Counted from the stretch's first letter, positions 28,758-37,440 are shown. The stretch: 64,000 nucleotides of DNA from an uncultured Coprococcus sp. (GCA_947626675.1 CANQTC010000013.1:1-64000); one strand, 5' to 3'. Notes: generated by a model not told the origin, from the letters alone. Made by a program: numbers and translations.

Positions 28758-28828
28758 AGATGAACCTCCTTCCTCAACCATTATAGCATGACAGGATAAC
28801 AAATGTGTGCATTTCAAACATGAATTTC

Positions 28829-28898
28829 GACCGCTTGCACATCACAGGATGCCGCTTCCGCAAAGCCTGTTGTTTCCTTACAAATCCCACTATAAAAT
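28829..28898 (+). promoter_or_regulatory. LytTR-type direct repeats and ABC exporter promoter
   Basis: CCGCTT occurs at 28831-28836 and 28852-28857, a 21-base period, in the contexts ACCGCTTGC and GCCGCTTCC. LytTR proteins bind 9-base direct repeats spaced by two helical turns. Just downstream, TTGTTT (28870-28875) and TAAAAT (28893-28898), 17 bases apart, form a candidate promoter for the exporter gene at 28930. Confidence 0.5.
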
Positions 28899-28929
28899 AA
28901 TAGCACCATAAAAATCAGGAGGAAGCATT

Positions 28930-29703
28930 ATGTCACAGGCAATTGTACAAGTAGAAAATCTAAATCTGACATATAAAAATTTACATGCGGTTCAAAACAT
29001 TTCGTTCTCTGTGAAACCCGGAGAGATTCTGGCAGTTATTGGTCAAAACGGTTCCGGAAAGACTTCTACGGTAGAGTGCATAGAGGGCTTACGAAGACCA
29101 GACAGCGGATTCATTCAGGTTTTTGGAAAAAACCCCTGGACACATCGCAGAGAAGTATATAAGGAAATGGGTGTTCAACTGCAAGAAGCGGAATATCCTG
29201 CCAAAATCAAAGTGGCGGAACTCTGTAGCTTATTTGCCGGTTTTTACGAAAGACCAGCCGATTGGCGTTTATTACTGACACAGATAGGACTTGACGAAAA
29301 AAGGAAATGTCTTGTTTCCAAACTGTCCGGCGGAGAAAAACAACGATTATCTATTTTGCTTTCTCTGATAGGACGTCCGAAGCTTTTAGTACTGGATGAA
29401 TTAACGACAGGACTTGACCCGGAAGTAAGACAGAATATGTGGAGCAGTTTTGAGAATATCAGAAAAAGCGGCACAGCTATTATTATGGTTTCTCACTATC
29501 TCGATGAGGTAGAAGCCCTTGCAGACAAAATTCTCTATTTAGAAAAGGGAAAGCAGCAATTCTTTGGAACGAAGCAGGCGTTTCGTTCATATGTAAAAAG
29601 CCGCATTTCCCCTGATGAATGGAAGGACAATTTATCTTTGGAAAAACTTTATTTAATGATTGCACCGAAAACAACAGGACTTACAATGGAGGGGATATTA
29701 TGA
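28930..29703 (+). CDS. ABC transporter ATP-binding protein (ABC-2 exporter)
   Basis: 257 residues with Walker A GQNGSGKTS, signature LSGGEKQR, Walker B LLVLDELTTGLDP and the switch His in IMVSHYLDEVE. The short family (CcmA-like) with a C-terminal tail after EKGKQQFFG is typical of drug, lantibiotic or antibiotic exporters. AGGAGG precedes the ATG. The next gene (permease) starts inside its last codon region, overlapping by four bases. Control by the divergent LytTR regulator is likely. Substrate unknown. Confidence 0.92.
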   Translation: MSQAIVQVENLNLTYKNLHAVQNISFSVKPGEILAVIGQNGSGKTSTVECIEGLRRPDSGFIQVFGKNPWTHRREVYKEMGVQLQEAEYPAKIKVAELCSLFAGFYERPADWRLLLTQIGLDEKRKCLVSKLSGGEKQRLSILLSLIGRPKLLVLDELTTGLDPEVRQNMWSSFENIRKSGTAIIMVSHYLDEVEALADKILYLEKGKQQFFGTKQAFRSYVKSRISPDEWKDNLSLEKLYLMIAPKTTGLTMEGIL

Positions 29704-30458
29704 AAGTAAAAGGATTTGCAGTTATATGCAAAATTGAATTACAGTTATTTACGCGAGATTTTTTTAGCTTTTTCTTTACGCTTATATTTCCTGTACTAAT
29801 GCTTCTTTTGTTTGGCGGCATCTTTGGAAATGCACCGATTTATGCCGGAGCGGACGTACGCATGATGGACATTTCTGTGCCGGCATATGCTGTCATGATA
29901 ATCGGCGTCACCGGTTTAATGTCTTTACCATTAACATTATCCGGTTATAAAGAGAAAAAAATCTATAAGCGGTTTGATGCTTCCCCGGTTGGAAAGAAAA
30001 GTATTATGCTTGCACAAGTCTTAGTCAATCTTATCATGACATTGATAGGAATTTTAATCTTATTGATAGCCGGAAAGCTGCTTTACCATATACAGATAAA
30101 AGGTACATTCCTCTCCGTTTGCACAGGCATGTTGTTTTCCATAGCTGCCATGTTTTCCATAGGATTTCTTTTCACAGCTATCGGAAAGGATTTAAAAAGT
30201 ACAACGCTGCTTTGTTATCTTTTCTATTTTATCATGCTGTTCCTGTCCGGTGCAACAATGCCGGATATGCTGTTCCCCGATACCATAAAAAAATTCTCTG
30301 ACTTTCTACCTATGACTTATGCCGTTGATTTAATGCAGGGGATTTTTGCAGGCGACAGCCTTCGTCTGCATATAACGAAATTACTGATTCTTGCTTTCGT
30401 GACGGTGATATGTACTGTTATCGGCGTTGTTTTATATAGAAAGAAAGACTGGGCATAA
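29700..30458 (+). CDS. ABC-2 type transporter permease
   Basis: 252 residues with six membrane helices, and the ABC-2 segment (LPLTLSGYKEKKIYKRFDASPVGKKS then GKDLKSTTLLCYLF and FLSGATMPDMLFP) common in YadH/NodJ-type permeases. It forms the membrane part of the exporter with the ATPase just upstream. The start at 29700 overlaps the ATPase stop and has GGAGGGG upstream. Confidence 0.9.
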   Translation: MKVKGFAVICKIELQLFTRDFFSFFFTLIFPVLMLLLFGGIFGNAPIYAGADVRMMDISVPAYAVMIIGVTGLMSLPLTLSGYKEKKIYKRFDASPVGKKSIMLAQVLVNLIMTLIGILILLIAGKLLYHIQIKGTFLSVCTGMLFSIAAMFSIGFLFTAIGKDLKSTTLLCYLFYFIMLFLSGATMPDMLFPDTIKKFSDFLPMTYAVDLMQGIFAGDSLRLHITKLLILAFVTVICTVIGVVLYRKKDWA

Positions 30459-30485
30459 AACAATGGGGCACTAAAAAAGACAAGA

Positions 30486-30519
30486 ACAATCTTAAAACCT
30501 AAGATTGTCCCTGCCTTTT
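30486..30519. terminator. Bidirectional terminator, exporter / DUF434 gene
   Basis: ACAATCTTA (30486-30494) pairs with TAAGATTGT (30500-30508). A six-T run lies downstream on the plus strand and another, after a few bases, on the minus strand. The DUF434 stop codon is inside the hairpin. Confidence 0.75.
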
Positions 30520-31224
30520 TTCATTCATATCAACCAGCCATACATCCGGCAAATTTTTCACAACAGGATACATCAGATTCAACCAGCTTTTGCATTTATT
30601 TAGTATAATGGCATCGCTTGATATAACGCAGGAAAGCTTCTCAAGTACCCTGTCAACATCAGGAATAACCTCTACGGATACTTTAACCTTATACCTCTGC
30701 GCAACATCAAGCAGAAGCATTTTCAGTCTCCCGGAATTAGAAACAGGCGCATCAAGATAAAATATTGCTTCCGCAACGCCTAACGCCTGTAGTCTGCTAA
30801 GAATAAGGCATACCGCCTGTTCTGTCTTATCAATAATTCTATATGTTCCTCTAAGTCCTGCCAAATCTCTTACAGTTCCATCACCGCAATACAATAAAAT
30901 AGAACCGGATAGCGCTACCTCTAAAGAAATAATTGTATTAAATCCATCAATATGAACGGTTTCTCCCCTCATATCGCCACATAACTGCTTCTCCTTACGC
31001 ATTTTGATATCCTGACAAGGCGATATTGCTCTCGCCAATGCAAGCCGCTGTCTTTCTGAGAGCATATAATGATTTCCTACGAAAGTAGTTGCACCCTTTA
31101 CAGGATATCCATGATTAAGCAGATATTGTGTATCCTCTGCCGCCTTTTTCAAACATTCAAGTCCTTTTCCTGTAAATTCGATTTTATCATTTACCACATA
31201 ACCTCTTTTTACTACTTTTCCCAT
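30499..31224 (-). CDS. DUF434 domain protein
   Basis: 241 residues from the ATG at 31224. The sequence KRGYVVNDKIEFTGKGLECLKKA, then YPVKGATTFVGNHYMLSERQRLALARA and a second half with a PIN-like look (IDGFNTIISLEVALSGSILL, then DAPVSNSGRLK) match the DUF434 family with its attached DUF5616 region, better known from archaea. Function unknown; nuclease activity of the second half is only a guess. GGAG is twelve bases before this ATG; in-frame starts up to 31302 exist but lack a site, so the start is uncertain. It stands alone between an exporter and a small membrane gene. Confidence 0.7.
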   Translation of the reverse strand: MGKVVKRGYVVNDKIEFTGKGLECLKKAAEDTQYLLNHGYPVKGATTFVGNHYMLSERQRLALARAISPCQDIKMRKEKQLCGDMRGETVHIDGFNTIISLEVALSGSILLYCGDGTVRDLAGLRGTYRIIDKTEQAVCLILSRLQALGVAEAIFYLDAPVSNSGRLKMLLLDVAQRYKVKVSVEVIPDVDRVLEKLSCVISSDAIILNKCKSWLNLMYPVVKNLPDVWLVDMNEKRQGQS

Positions 31225-31377
31225 AATATTTTTAGTCTCCAAGCTTTCATATTTTGTCTTGTGCATGACGCCAATACTACGCATCGTCATTATGATTGAC
31301 AATAAGTATGCGCAGCATTTATTATAGTACTATACACTATGAATAGTCAATTTTGAACCTTACTAAAGGAGTACATA

Positions 31378-31602
31378 ATGCTTGAAAAAATAATTGCTAA
31401 AATCATATTACTTATTTTGATGATATTTATGTTATATTTTATGGAGAGCAGTAACGAACGGATGAAAAAAAAGGGAATTATTTCAGGAAATAAAAAACGA
31501 ACTAAAAAAGAAAGAATCATTCCATTAATTCTTATTCTTTTACCAATCGTATTATTGATACTGATAATTTTAGCCGCGGGGGGATTTTTTACTTTTAAAT
31601 AA
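31378..31602 (+). CDS. Small two-helix membrane protein, unknown
   Basis: 74 residues with two hydrophobic helices (about 5-22 and 48-72) joined by a strongly basic loop (NERMKKKG...KNKKRTKKERI-like, rich in Lys). AAAGGAG lies seven bases before the ATG and a hairpin follows the stop, so it looks like a real single-gene unit. I do not recognise the family. The positive-inside rule places the loop in the cytoplasm and both ends outside. Confidence 0.6.
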   Translation: MLEKIIAKIILLILMIFMLYFMESSNERMKKKGIISGNKKRTKKERIIPLILILLPIVLLILIILAAGGFFTFK

Positions 31603-31634
31603 GGATATCACCGAACATTGCCGATGATATCCTT
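31601..31634 (+). terminator. Hairpin after the small membrane gene
   Basis: AAGGATATCA (31601-31610) pairs perfectly with TGATATCCTT (31625-31634). The following ATGTTTATT is only a weak T tract, so termination efficiency is uncertain. Confidence 0.55.
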
Positions 31635-31649
31635 ATGTTTATTCTATCA

Positions 31650-31718
31650 TGAAACTAAGCTCATATTGCGTTTGCCCTAAAGGACTATCTCGCTTCGTTT
31701 ATATTCGCTAGAGTTTCA
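31650..31718. repeat. Third copy of the palindromic dispersed repeat
   Basis: CTAAGCTCATATTGCG (31655-31670) matches the core seen at 25-40 and 81-96, and CGCTTCGTTTATATTCGCTAG (31691 on) matches the right half. A stretch of about 17 bases separates the halves. TGAAACT (31650-31656) and AGTTTCA (31712-31718) form a terminal inverted repeat. It lies between the small membrane gene and the GGGtGRT gene. Confidence 0.65.
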
Positions 31719-31760
31719 CAAGATTTTATCCTTGAACAACCCTCGAAACTACATCATTTC

Positions 31761-32771
31761 CTAGAACTTACCTGCGTCAGCAGCTTCCTGTACAGCAACT
31801 GCAACTGCAACGGTCATACCAACCATTGGGTTGTTACCGGCGCCAATAAGTCCCATCATCTCAACGTGTGCAGGAACTGATGAAGAACCGGCAAACTGTG
31901 CGTCACTATGCATACGACCAAGTGTATCTGTCATACCATATGAAGCAGGACCTGCTGCCATGTTATCAGGATGAAGTGTACGGCCTGTACCACCGCCTGA
32001 CGCAACTGAGAAGTACTTCTTACCCTGCTCGATACATTCCTTCTTATATGTACCTGCAACAGGATGCTGGAAACGAGTTGGGTTTGTTGAGTTACCTGTG
32101 ATAGATACGTCAACACCTTCCTTGTGCATGATAGCAACGCCTTCAGGTACTGAGTTCGCACCGTAGCAGTTTACTTTTGCACGAAGTCCTTCTGAATAAG
32201 ACTTTCTTGATACTTCCTTTACTTCGTTTGTATATGGGTCATACTCTGTTTCAACAAATGTGAAACCGTTAATTCTTGAAATAATCTGAGCTGCATCTTT
32301 TCCAAGACCATTGAGGATAACTCTAAGCGGTTTCTTACGAACCTTGTTCGCTTTCTCTGCAATACCGATAGCGCCCTCTGCTGCTGCAAATGACTCATGA
32401 CCGGCTAAGAAACAGAAACAATCTGTATCTTCCTCAAGCAGCATCTTGCCGAGGTTACCATGTCCAAGACCAACCTTACGAGTATCAGCAACTGAACCAG
32501 GAATACAGAATGCCTGAAGTCCCTCACCGATTGCTGCTGCTGCATCTGCTGCTCTCTTGCAGCCCTTCTTGATTGCGATAGCTGCACCTACAGTATAAGC
32601 CCAACAAGCGTTCTCAAAACAGATAGGCTGGATACCCTTTACCTGATTGTATACATCTAAACCGGCATCTTTCGTAATTTTCTCTGCCTCTTCAATAGAA
32701 GCGATACCGTAGCTATTTAAAACGCTGTTGATTTTATCAATTCTTCTTTCATATGATTCAAATAAAGCCAT
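31761..32771 (-). CDS. GGGtGRT family protein
   Basis: 336 residues with the eponymous FSVASGGGTGRTLHPDNMA near residue 260, plus KRAADAAAAIGEGLQAFCIPG and AGHESFAAAEGAIGIAEKA. The family is conserved in anaerobic Clostridia and other anaerobes, is normally paired with a NifU-like scaffold protein, and has no established function. Gly-rich loops suggest binding of a phosphate or a nucleotide. It starts 18 bases after the NifU-like gene and has GGAGG before the ATG, so the two form an operon. The palindrome upstream of that operon hints at metal control. Confidence 0.85.
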   Translation of the reverse strand: MALFESYERRIDKINSVLNSYGIASIEEAEKITKDAGLDVYNQVKGIQPICFENACWAYTVGAAIAIKKGCKRAADAAAAIGEGLQAFCIPGSVADTRKVGLGHGNLGKMLLEEDTDCFCFLAGHESFAAAEGAIGIAEKANKVRKKPLRVILNGLGKDAAQIISRINGFTFVETEYDPYTNEVKEVSRKSYSEGLRAKVNCYGANSVPEGVAIMHKEGVDVSITGNSTNPTRFQHPVAGTYKKECIEQGKKYFSVASGGGTGRTLHPDNMAAGPASYGMTDTLGRMHSDAQFAGSSSVPAHVEMMGLIGAGNNPMVGMTVAVAVAVQEAADAGKF

Positions 32772-32789
32772 TTTCGTTACCTCCTTCTA

Positions 32790-33497
32790 TTATTTAGCAA
32801 TCTCTTTATCAGTTCTAGGGTCAATAATCTTAACTGCATCATCAACACGTCCATACTGTCCGCATGATTTCTCATATGCAGTATTCGGGTCATCACCTTT
32901 CTTGATAAAGTCAGTCATCTTACCAAGATTTACAAACTTGTAACCAATGATTAAGTCATCAGCATCAAGCGCAATACCTGTTACATAGCCTTCTGCCATC
33001 TCAAGGTATCTAGGACCTTTCTTCAATGTTCCATACATTGTACCAACCTGTGAACGAAGTCCCTTACCCAAGTCCTCAAGACCTGCACCGATAGGAAGAC
33101 CATCTTCTGAGAATGCACTCTGTGTACGACCATAAACAATCTGGAGGAATAACTCTCTCATAGCTGTATTAATTGCATCACAAACAAGGTCTGTGTTAAG
33201 GGCTTCCATAACAGTAAGGCCCGGAAGAATTTCAGCAGACATAGCGGCTGAATGTGTCATACCTGAACAGCCTATTGTCTCTACTAATGCTTCCTGAATA
33301 ATACCCTCTTTAACATTCAGTGTCAGCTTGCAGGCACCCTGCTGTGGTGCACACCAGCCAATACCATGTGTTAAACCGGAAATGTCCTTAACTTCTTTTG
33401 CCTGAACCCATTTTGCTTCCTCAGGGATTGGTGCACATCCATGATGTACGCCCTGAGCTACTGGGCACATGTTTTCAACTTCCTGTGAATAAATCAT
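32790..33497 (-). CDS. NifU/IscU-like iron-sulfur scaffold protein (GGGtGRT partner)
   Basis: 235 residues. CKLTLNVKEGIIQEALVETIGCSGMTHSAAMSAEIL (about 58-92, quoted here in part as ETIGCSGMTHSAAMS) follows the NifU N-terminal pattern in which the Cys in a Gly-Cys turn binds a cluster. Further Cys occur at HHGCAPIP and IGWCAP near the N-terminus and in EKSCGQYG near the C-terminus. It is longer than IscU/NifU_N (about 130 residues). AAAGGAG precedes the ATG. It is the first gene of the pair with GGGtGRT. Assembly or delivery of an Fe-S cluster to the partner is inferred. Confidence 0.8.
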   Translation of the reverse strand: MIYSQEVENMCPVAQGVHHGCAPIPEEAKWVQAKEVKDISGLTHGIGWCAPQQGACKLTLNVKEGIIQEALVETIGCSGMTHSAAMSAEILPGLTVMEALNTDLVCDAINTAMRELFLQIVYGRTQSAFSEDGLPIGAGLEDLGKGLRSQVGTMYGTLKKGPRYLEMAEGYVTGIALDADDLIIGYKFVNLGKMTDFIKKGDDPNTAYEKSCGQYGRVDDAVKIIDPRTDKEIAK

Positions 33498-33536
33498 TGT
33501 TTATCTCCTTTCAAATATAAAAATCTAAAAAGCGGT

Positions 33537-33550
33537 TTAGAATATTCTAA
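33537..33550. promoter_or_regulatory. Perfect 14-bp palindrome upstream of NifU-like/GGGtGRT operon
   Basis: TTAGAATATTCTAA is a perfect palindrome 40 bases before the start codon at 33497. With its context, AAAAAGCGGTTTAGAATATT then CTAAC, it closely resembles the first DtxR-like box near the Feo-associated gene (AAAAAAGCGGTTAGTACGTT then CTAAC at 432-455). A shared metalloregulator is the inference. Confidence 0.5.
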
Positions 33551-33725
33551 CAATTCAAACCATCAGACATATTTTCTCATAAAAACACAATTAAGTCCAT
33601 AGGCTATTGAAAAAAATTCTTATATATTCGGCATAATATCTTCCAAAAGATAGAAATATCGCTTTAAGCTTGTTATAATTAAATTATAAGAACAGTACCA
33701 AAATATAATAAACGAGGTATACAAA

Positions 33726-34592
33726 ATGAAACTAATAGACATGCACGTTCACACCACCACGTCAGACGGCTCATTTACACCGACCGAAGTATGTCGGCTT
33801 GCAATACAAAAAGAGCTGGCTGCCATTGCAATTACGGACCATGATACGGTAGACGGTATATCAGAAGCAGTAAACTACACAAAAGGCACAGGCCAGCCTC
33901 TTGAAATCGTTCCGGGAATCGAATTATCTTCTGTCTATAACGGTACGGAAATCCACATTTTGGGATACTATATGGATTATACAAATTCTGAACTAAACAA
34001 GCGCCTTGACGAAGTAAAGCATGCGCGTCTTAATAGAAATCTTGGTATGTGCCGCCTGTTTCAGGCGGATGGTATTGATATGACGCTTGAGAAACTACAG
34101 GCAGGACACCCGGATACGGTTATTACAAGAGCCCACTTTGCAAGAGTTCTAATCGAAGACGGCATATGCAGCAATAAAGATACCGCCTTTAAAAAGTATC
34201 TGAATCCCGGCTGCAAATACTATCTTCCCGTACCCGATATGACCAGTAAAGAAGCCATTGAACTGATTGCAAAATATGGAAAAGCATCGTTCATCGCACA
34301 CCCATTGCTTTATCACATGACATACAAACAGATTGACGAAATGATAGCCTGTTTTGCCTCCCAGGGTTTAACCGGTATAGAGGTCTACCACTCCTCCACC
34401 AATTCCTACGACAGCGGAAAGCTTCGTAATATAGCAGAAAAATATAACCTTCTTACATCCGGCGGAAGTGATTTTCATGGTGTCATCAAACCTGATATCA
34501 GCATCGGCTCCGGAAGAGGCGACCTGCGTGTCACTTACGCACACCTTGCCCGCCTGAAAGAATACTGCAATATAAAGGAGATGTCTGACTAA
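33726..34592 (+). CDS. PHP-domain phosphoesterase (RNase AM/YciV-like)
   Basis: 288 residues with all PHP metal motifs: DMHVHTTTSDGSFTPTEV, AITDHDTVDG, PGIELSSVYNGTEIHILGY, FIAHPLL and GGSDFHG near the C-terminus. Enzymes of this group hydrolyse 3',5'-nucleoside bisphosphates or trim RNA from the 5' end. ACGAGG precedes the ATG. It is a single gene facing away from the GGGtGRT operon; its last codons lie within a hairpin. Confidence 0.88.
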   Translation: MKLIDMHVHTTTSDGSFTPTEVCRLAIQKELAAIAITDHDTVDGISEAVNYTKGTGQPLEIVPGIELSSVYNGTEIHILGYYMDYTNSELNKRLDEVKHARLNRNLGMCRLFQADGIDMTLEKLQAGHPDTVITRAHFARVLIEDGICSNKDTAFKKYLNPGCKYYLPVPDMTSKEAIELIAKYGKASFIAHPLLYHMTYKQIDEMIACFASQGLTGIEVYHSSTNSYDSGKLRNIAEKYNLLTSGGSDFHGVIKPDISIGSGRGDLRVTYAHLARLKEYCNIKEMSD

Positions 34593-34604
34593 CAAGACAT
34601 CTCC
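34577..34604 (+). terminator. Hairpin at the end of the PHP gene
   Basis: GGAGATGTCT (34577-34586) pairs with AGACATCTCC (34595-34604), spanning the stop codon. No T run follows, so it may stabilise the 3' end rather than terminate. Confidence 0.4.
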
Positions 34605-34632
34605 CCCATCAACAAATCTGATTGACCGTACA

Positions 34633-37359
34633 TTATCGTGTCACGATTGTTTTTTCCTTAGAATATAAGCCATATATCTTTTTACCATCCGCTGTTTTAT
34701 ACGCCCGAACCTTAAAGCAGTATTTCTTACTTTTCTTAAGCCCTGTCTTTGTAAATTTGTTTCTGTTCCCTTTTATTGTCTGAATACACTTGTAGCTTCC
34801 GTTTCCGGTCTTCATATATATCTCATATCCACTGGCTCCCGGACTCTTTTTCCAACGAAGCTCTGCCTTGGAAGAAGATTTTCTTTTTACCGCCGTAAGC
34901 TGTGTCCTGACCGGAGCTGTTGCAGCGGTTATTGTCATTTGGGCATTTGCAAGTTCTTTCTTATTCTTATCACAGGCAACGACTTTTATTGTATATCTTG
35001 TTCCAGACGTAAGCTTTTTGCCTGATATTCCGGCTATTCTGGCATTTGTACCTGTTACATTTGCCACCCTTACATTTCTTTGGAGCGTACGACTATATAC
35101 ATAGACATTATAACTGAAAGCGCCCTTTACCCTGTGCCATTTAACATTGATAACTTTTGCCCTGTTTTTTGCTGTAAGCTTGTACTGACAAAGCTCCATA
35201 ACTTCTGTTTCTGCCGGAATCATCTCTGTTTCGACATTTTTGCAAACAGAACAAACTCTTTGCCGACATCCTGCCTTTGCTGTCGTTGCCGGTTCTACAA
35301 TTTTCCATGCGCCATACTGGTGTGCATTTGTTTTAGCAAGCACTGTTTTTTCTGGTGTAATCTCCTGTTCACACAAGGCGTCGCTAAAATATTTTCCGCA
35401 TTTCCCACAATACCAGTATGCAGAATTTCCTTCTTCTTTACAGGTTGCAGCCTTCGCTTCTTTCTTTTCCAACTGATGAATATGTGCTTTATGAATTGTA
35501 AAGGCATCTACCTGACTCATATCACTTGTACGATATGTCGTTATCGTAAATGATGTATCTGTTACCTCTACCTTTGAAATATTCGGAACGTTCTCCTGAT
35601 TCATCACTCTGGAATATGGAAATTCCACATTTTTTATAGCATAGAATTTTGAACCGGATGCGGAGTTCAATGTTACATATAATATCCCCTCCGGATTTGT
35701 AACGGCTGAATAATCCTCATTATCATAAACAGATGCATCTGTCACCGGATTCAGTCCGTCCATCATATAGGTTCTGCAATATACATGGTCATGCCCCATT
35801 AATACTACATCAATATCCAATTCCTGAAAAATCGGTACAAGTTCTTCTCTTCTGGTTATAATACTATCTTCGATTGAATGACTGGCAACAGAATAGATGG
35901 AATGGTGGAATGTTACAACCTTCCATTCAATATTCTGTCCTTCTGTTTTACGGATTGCCTGTTCCATAAATGCCTTATGCTCTGCTGTTGAAGTATTATT
36001 GCTGTTTAATGCCATAAACAATACATTATTATAAACAAAATAGTAATCTCCTCCTGCTGCTGTCATTCCTTTTGTACTTTCATTCGGATGATTAAAATGT
36101 TCGCTATATGCTCCTGAACCAGAGTCATGATTACCGATTACCGTAGCCATCGGAAGATTATATAATGTATTATGCTCCAGATAACCGTCATATTGTTTTT
36201 CATCTGATGCCGTATTTACCTGGTCGCCGGCAGATAAGAGAAAATCCACGTCGGAAAACTCACTTCTTGAACCCAATATGTTCAAGGTTTTTTCCCATCC
36301 ATCTGTATCATTGATACGATTTCCACTCGCACCAATCTGTGGGTCACCCGCTACGGCAAATGTAAATGAGCCTGAACCCGTTGTCGTAAATGTTTTTACT
36401 TCTGATTTTGTTGTGCCATTTACAAGCTGATATGCATAAGTCGTATTAGGCGAAAGCGCTGTTACTGTCGTCTGATAATTATAATAACCAGGTTTATTTG
36501 TGGTATTTCCTGTTACTGTATATACACCTGCATCTGCCGGCATCTCTCCATTTAAAACAGAAGACTGCTTTGCTATATACAGACTGCCTTCTCCACCAAT
36601 ATTGGCATACCATGTAATATTCATTTCTGTTTCGTCTTTTCCTACATTTAAGCTGATATTTTTCTGTGTGTACGAAGCCTCTTCTGTACTAAAGGTCAGC
36701 TCCGGCATTTCAAAATACACATCAGAGCTTCCTGCCCTTCCCTGATGAAGTTCTACTGCGATTATATTTGTTCCTGTTTTTAATACACTGCCAAGAACAG
36801 AAGTGTCTATCACCTCAATGCTTCCTGTTTTCGGGGTTCCCTCGTTAGAACCTCCATACTGCATATTCTCTGTAATGCCCTCATCATCAAAGCCCGCAAT
36901 TCTGACACCATTTATATAAACAGTTGCCGCATCATCATAAATTATACTTCCTGCTATCTTTGTAATCTTTGAAACATCCTGTATATCAATTGATGTCCGG
37001 AAGAAAAAGGCTTCAATATCTGTTGTTCCATCTTCCTTATACTGTGTTATCAGATTATCCGGTACATATCCGCTTCCAAGCTCTGCGATTGCACCATTCT
37101 TTGCCCCGAAAGAACCTTTTCCACTCTTCCAGTCAGATGGTACATAGTCTGATTTCGTCCAACTTACTCTGTCATAACCCTCTGCCCGCCAGTCTCCTGA
37201 TGGGTCTGCTTCGTTATCTGAATAATACCATTCGGTATCATCCCCAAGTCTGACATCATTTTCTGCCGCCCGGACCTTCATTTTAGGATTTATCATTGTC
37301 ATTATGAAAAACAACGATAATACACCTATCATTTTCCCTGTTTGCTTTCTACTTTTCAT
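34633..37359 (-). CDS. Secreted multidomain metallophosphatase (purple acid phosphatase-like)
   Basis: 908 residues with a signal peptide ending near AAEN (residue 33). A jelly-roll-like region (about 40-225) is followed by a fibronectin-III-like purple acid phosphatase N-domain (about 235-330). The calcineurin-type phosphatase domain (about 335-600) carries GDPQIG, GDQVN, GNHDSG, VVTFHHSI and MGHDHVY, the full di-metal ligand set. Two small Cys-rich modules follow (CGKCGKYFSD and CSVCKNVET), then two fibronectin-III-like repeats. No LPXTG or SLH anchor is seen. The start at 37359 has GAGG six bases upstream. It is expected outside the cell releasing phosphate from organic esters or nucleotides; substrate unknown. 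Confidence 0.85.
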   Translation of the reverse strand: MKSRKQTGKMIGVLSLFFIMTMINPKMKVRAAENDVRLGDDTEWYYSDNEADPSGDWRAEGYDRVSWTKSDYVPSDWKSGKGSFGAKNGAIAELGSGYVPDNLITQYKEDGTTDIEAFFFRTSIDIQDVSKITKIAGSIIYDDAATVYINGVRIAGFDDEGITENMQYGGSNEGTPKTGSIEVIDTSVLGSVLKTGTNIIAVELHQGRAGSSDVYFEMPELTFSTEEASYTQKNISLNVGKDETEMNITWYANIGGEGSLYIAKQSSVLNGEMPADAGVYTVTGNTTNKPGYYNYQTTVTALSPNTTYAYQLVNGTTKSEVKTFTTTGSGSFTFAVAGDPQIGASGNRINDTDGWEKTLNILGSRSEFSDVDFLLSAGDQVNTASDEKQYDGYLEHNTLYNLPMATVIGNHDSGSGAYSEHFNHPNESTKGMTAAGGDYYFVYNNVLFMALNSNNTSTAEHKAFMEQAIRKTEGQNIEWKVVTFHHSIYSVASHSIEDSIITRREELVPIFQELDIDVVLMGHDHVYCRTYMMDGLNPVTDASVYDNEDYSAVTNPEGILYVTLNSASGSKFYAIKNVEFPYSRVMNQENVPNISKVEVTDTSFTITTYRTSDMSQVDAFTIHKAHIHQLEKKEAKAATCKEEGNSAYWYCGKCGKYFSDALCEQEITPEKTVLAKTNAHQYGAWKIVEPATTAKAGCRQRVCSVCKNVETEMIPAETEVMELCQYKLTAKNRAKVINVKWHRVKGAFSYNVYVYSRTLQRNVRVANVTGTNARIAGISGKKLTSGTRYTIKVVACDKNKKELANAQMTITAATAPVRTQLTAVKRKSSSKAELRWKKSPGASGYEIYMKTGNGSYKCIQTIKGNRNKFTKTGLKKSKKYCFKVRAYKTADGKKIYGLYSKEKTIVTR

Positions 37360-37440
37360 TTTCATCCTCTTTTCTACTGTTTTATTGTTTTTCTATATGA
37401 ACACATTCCCTTTTTCCGGAAAGTGATATTTTCTCAAAAT

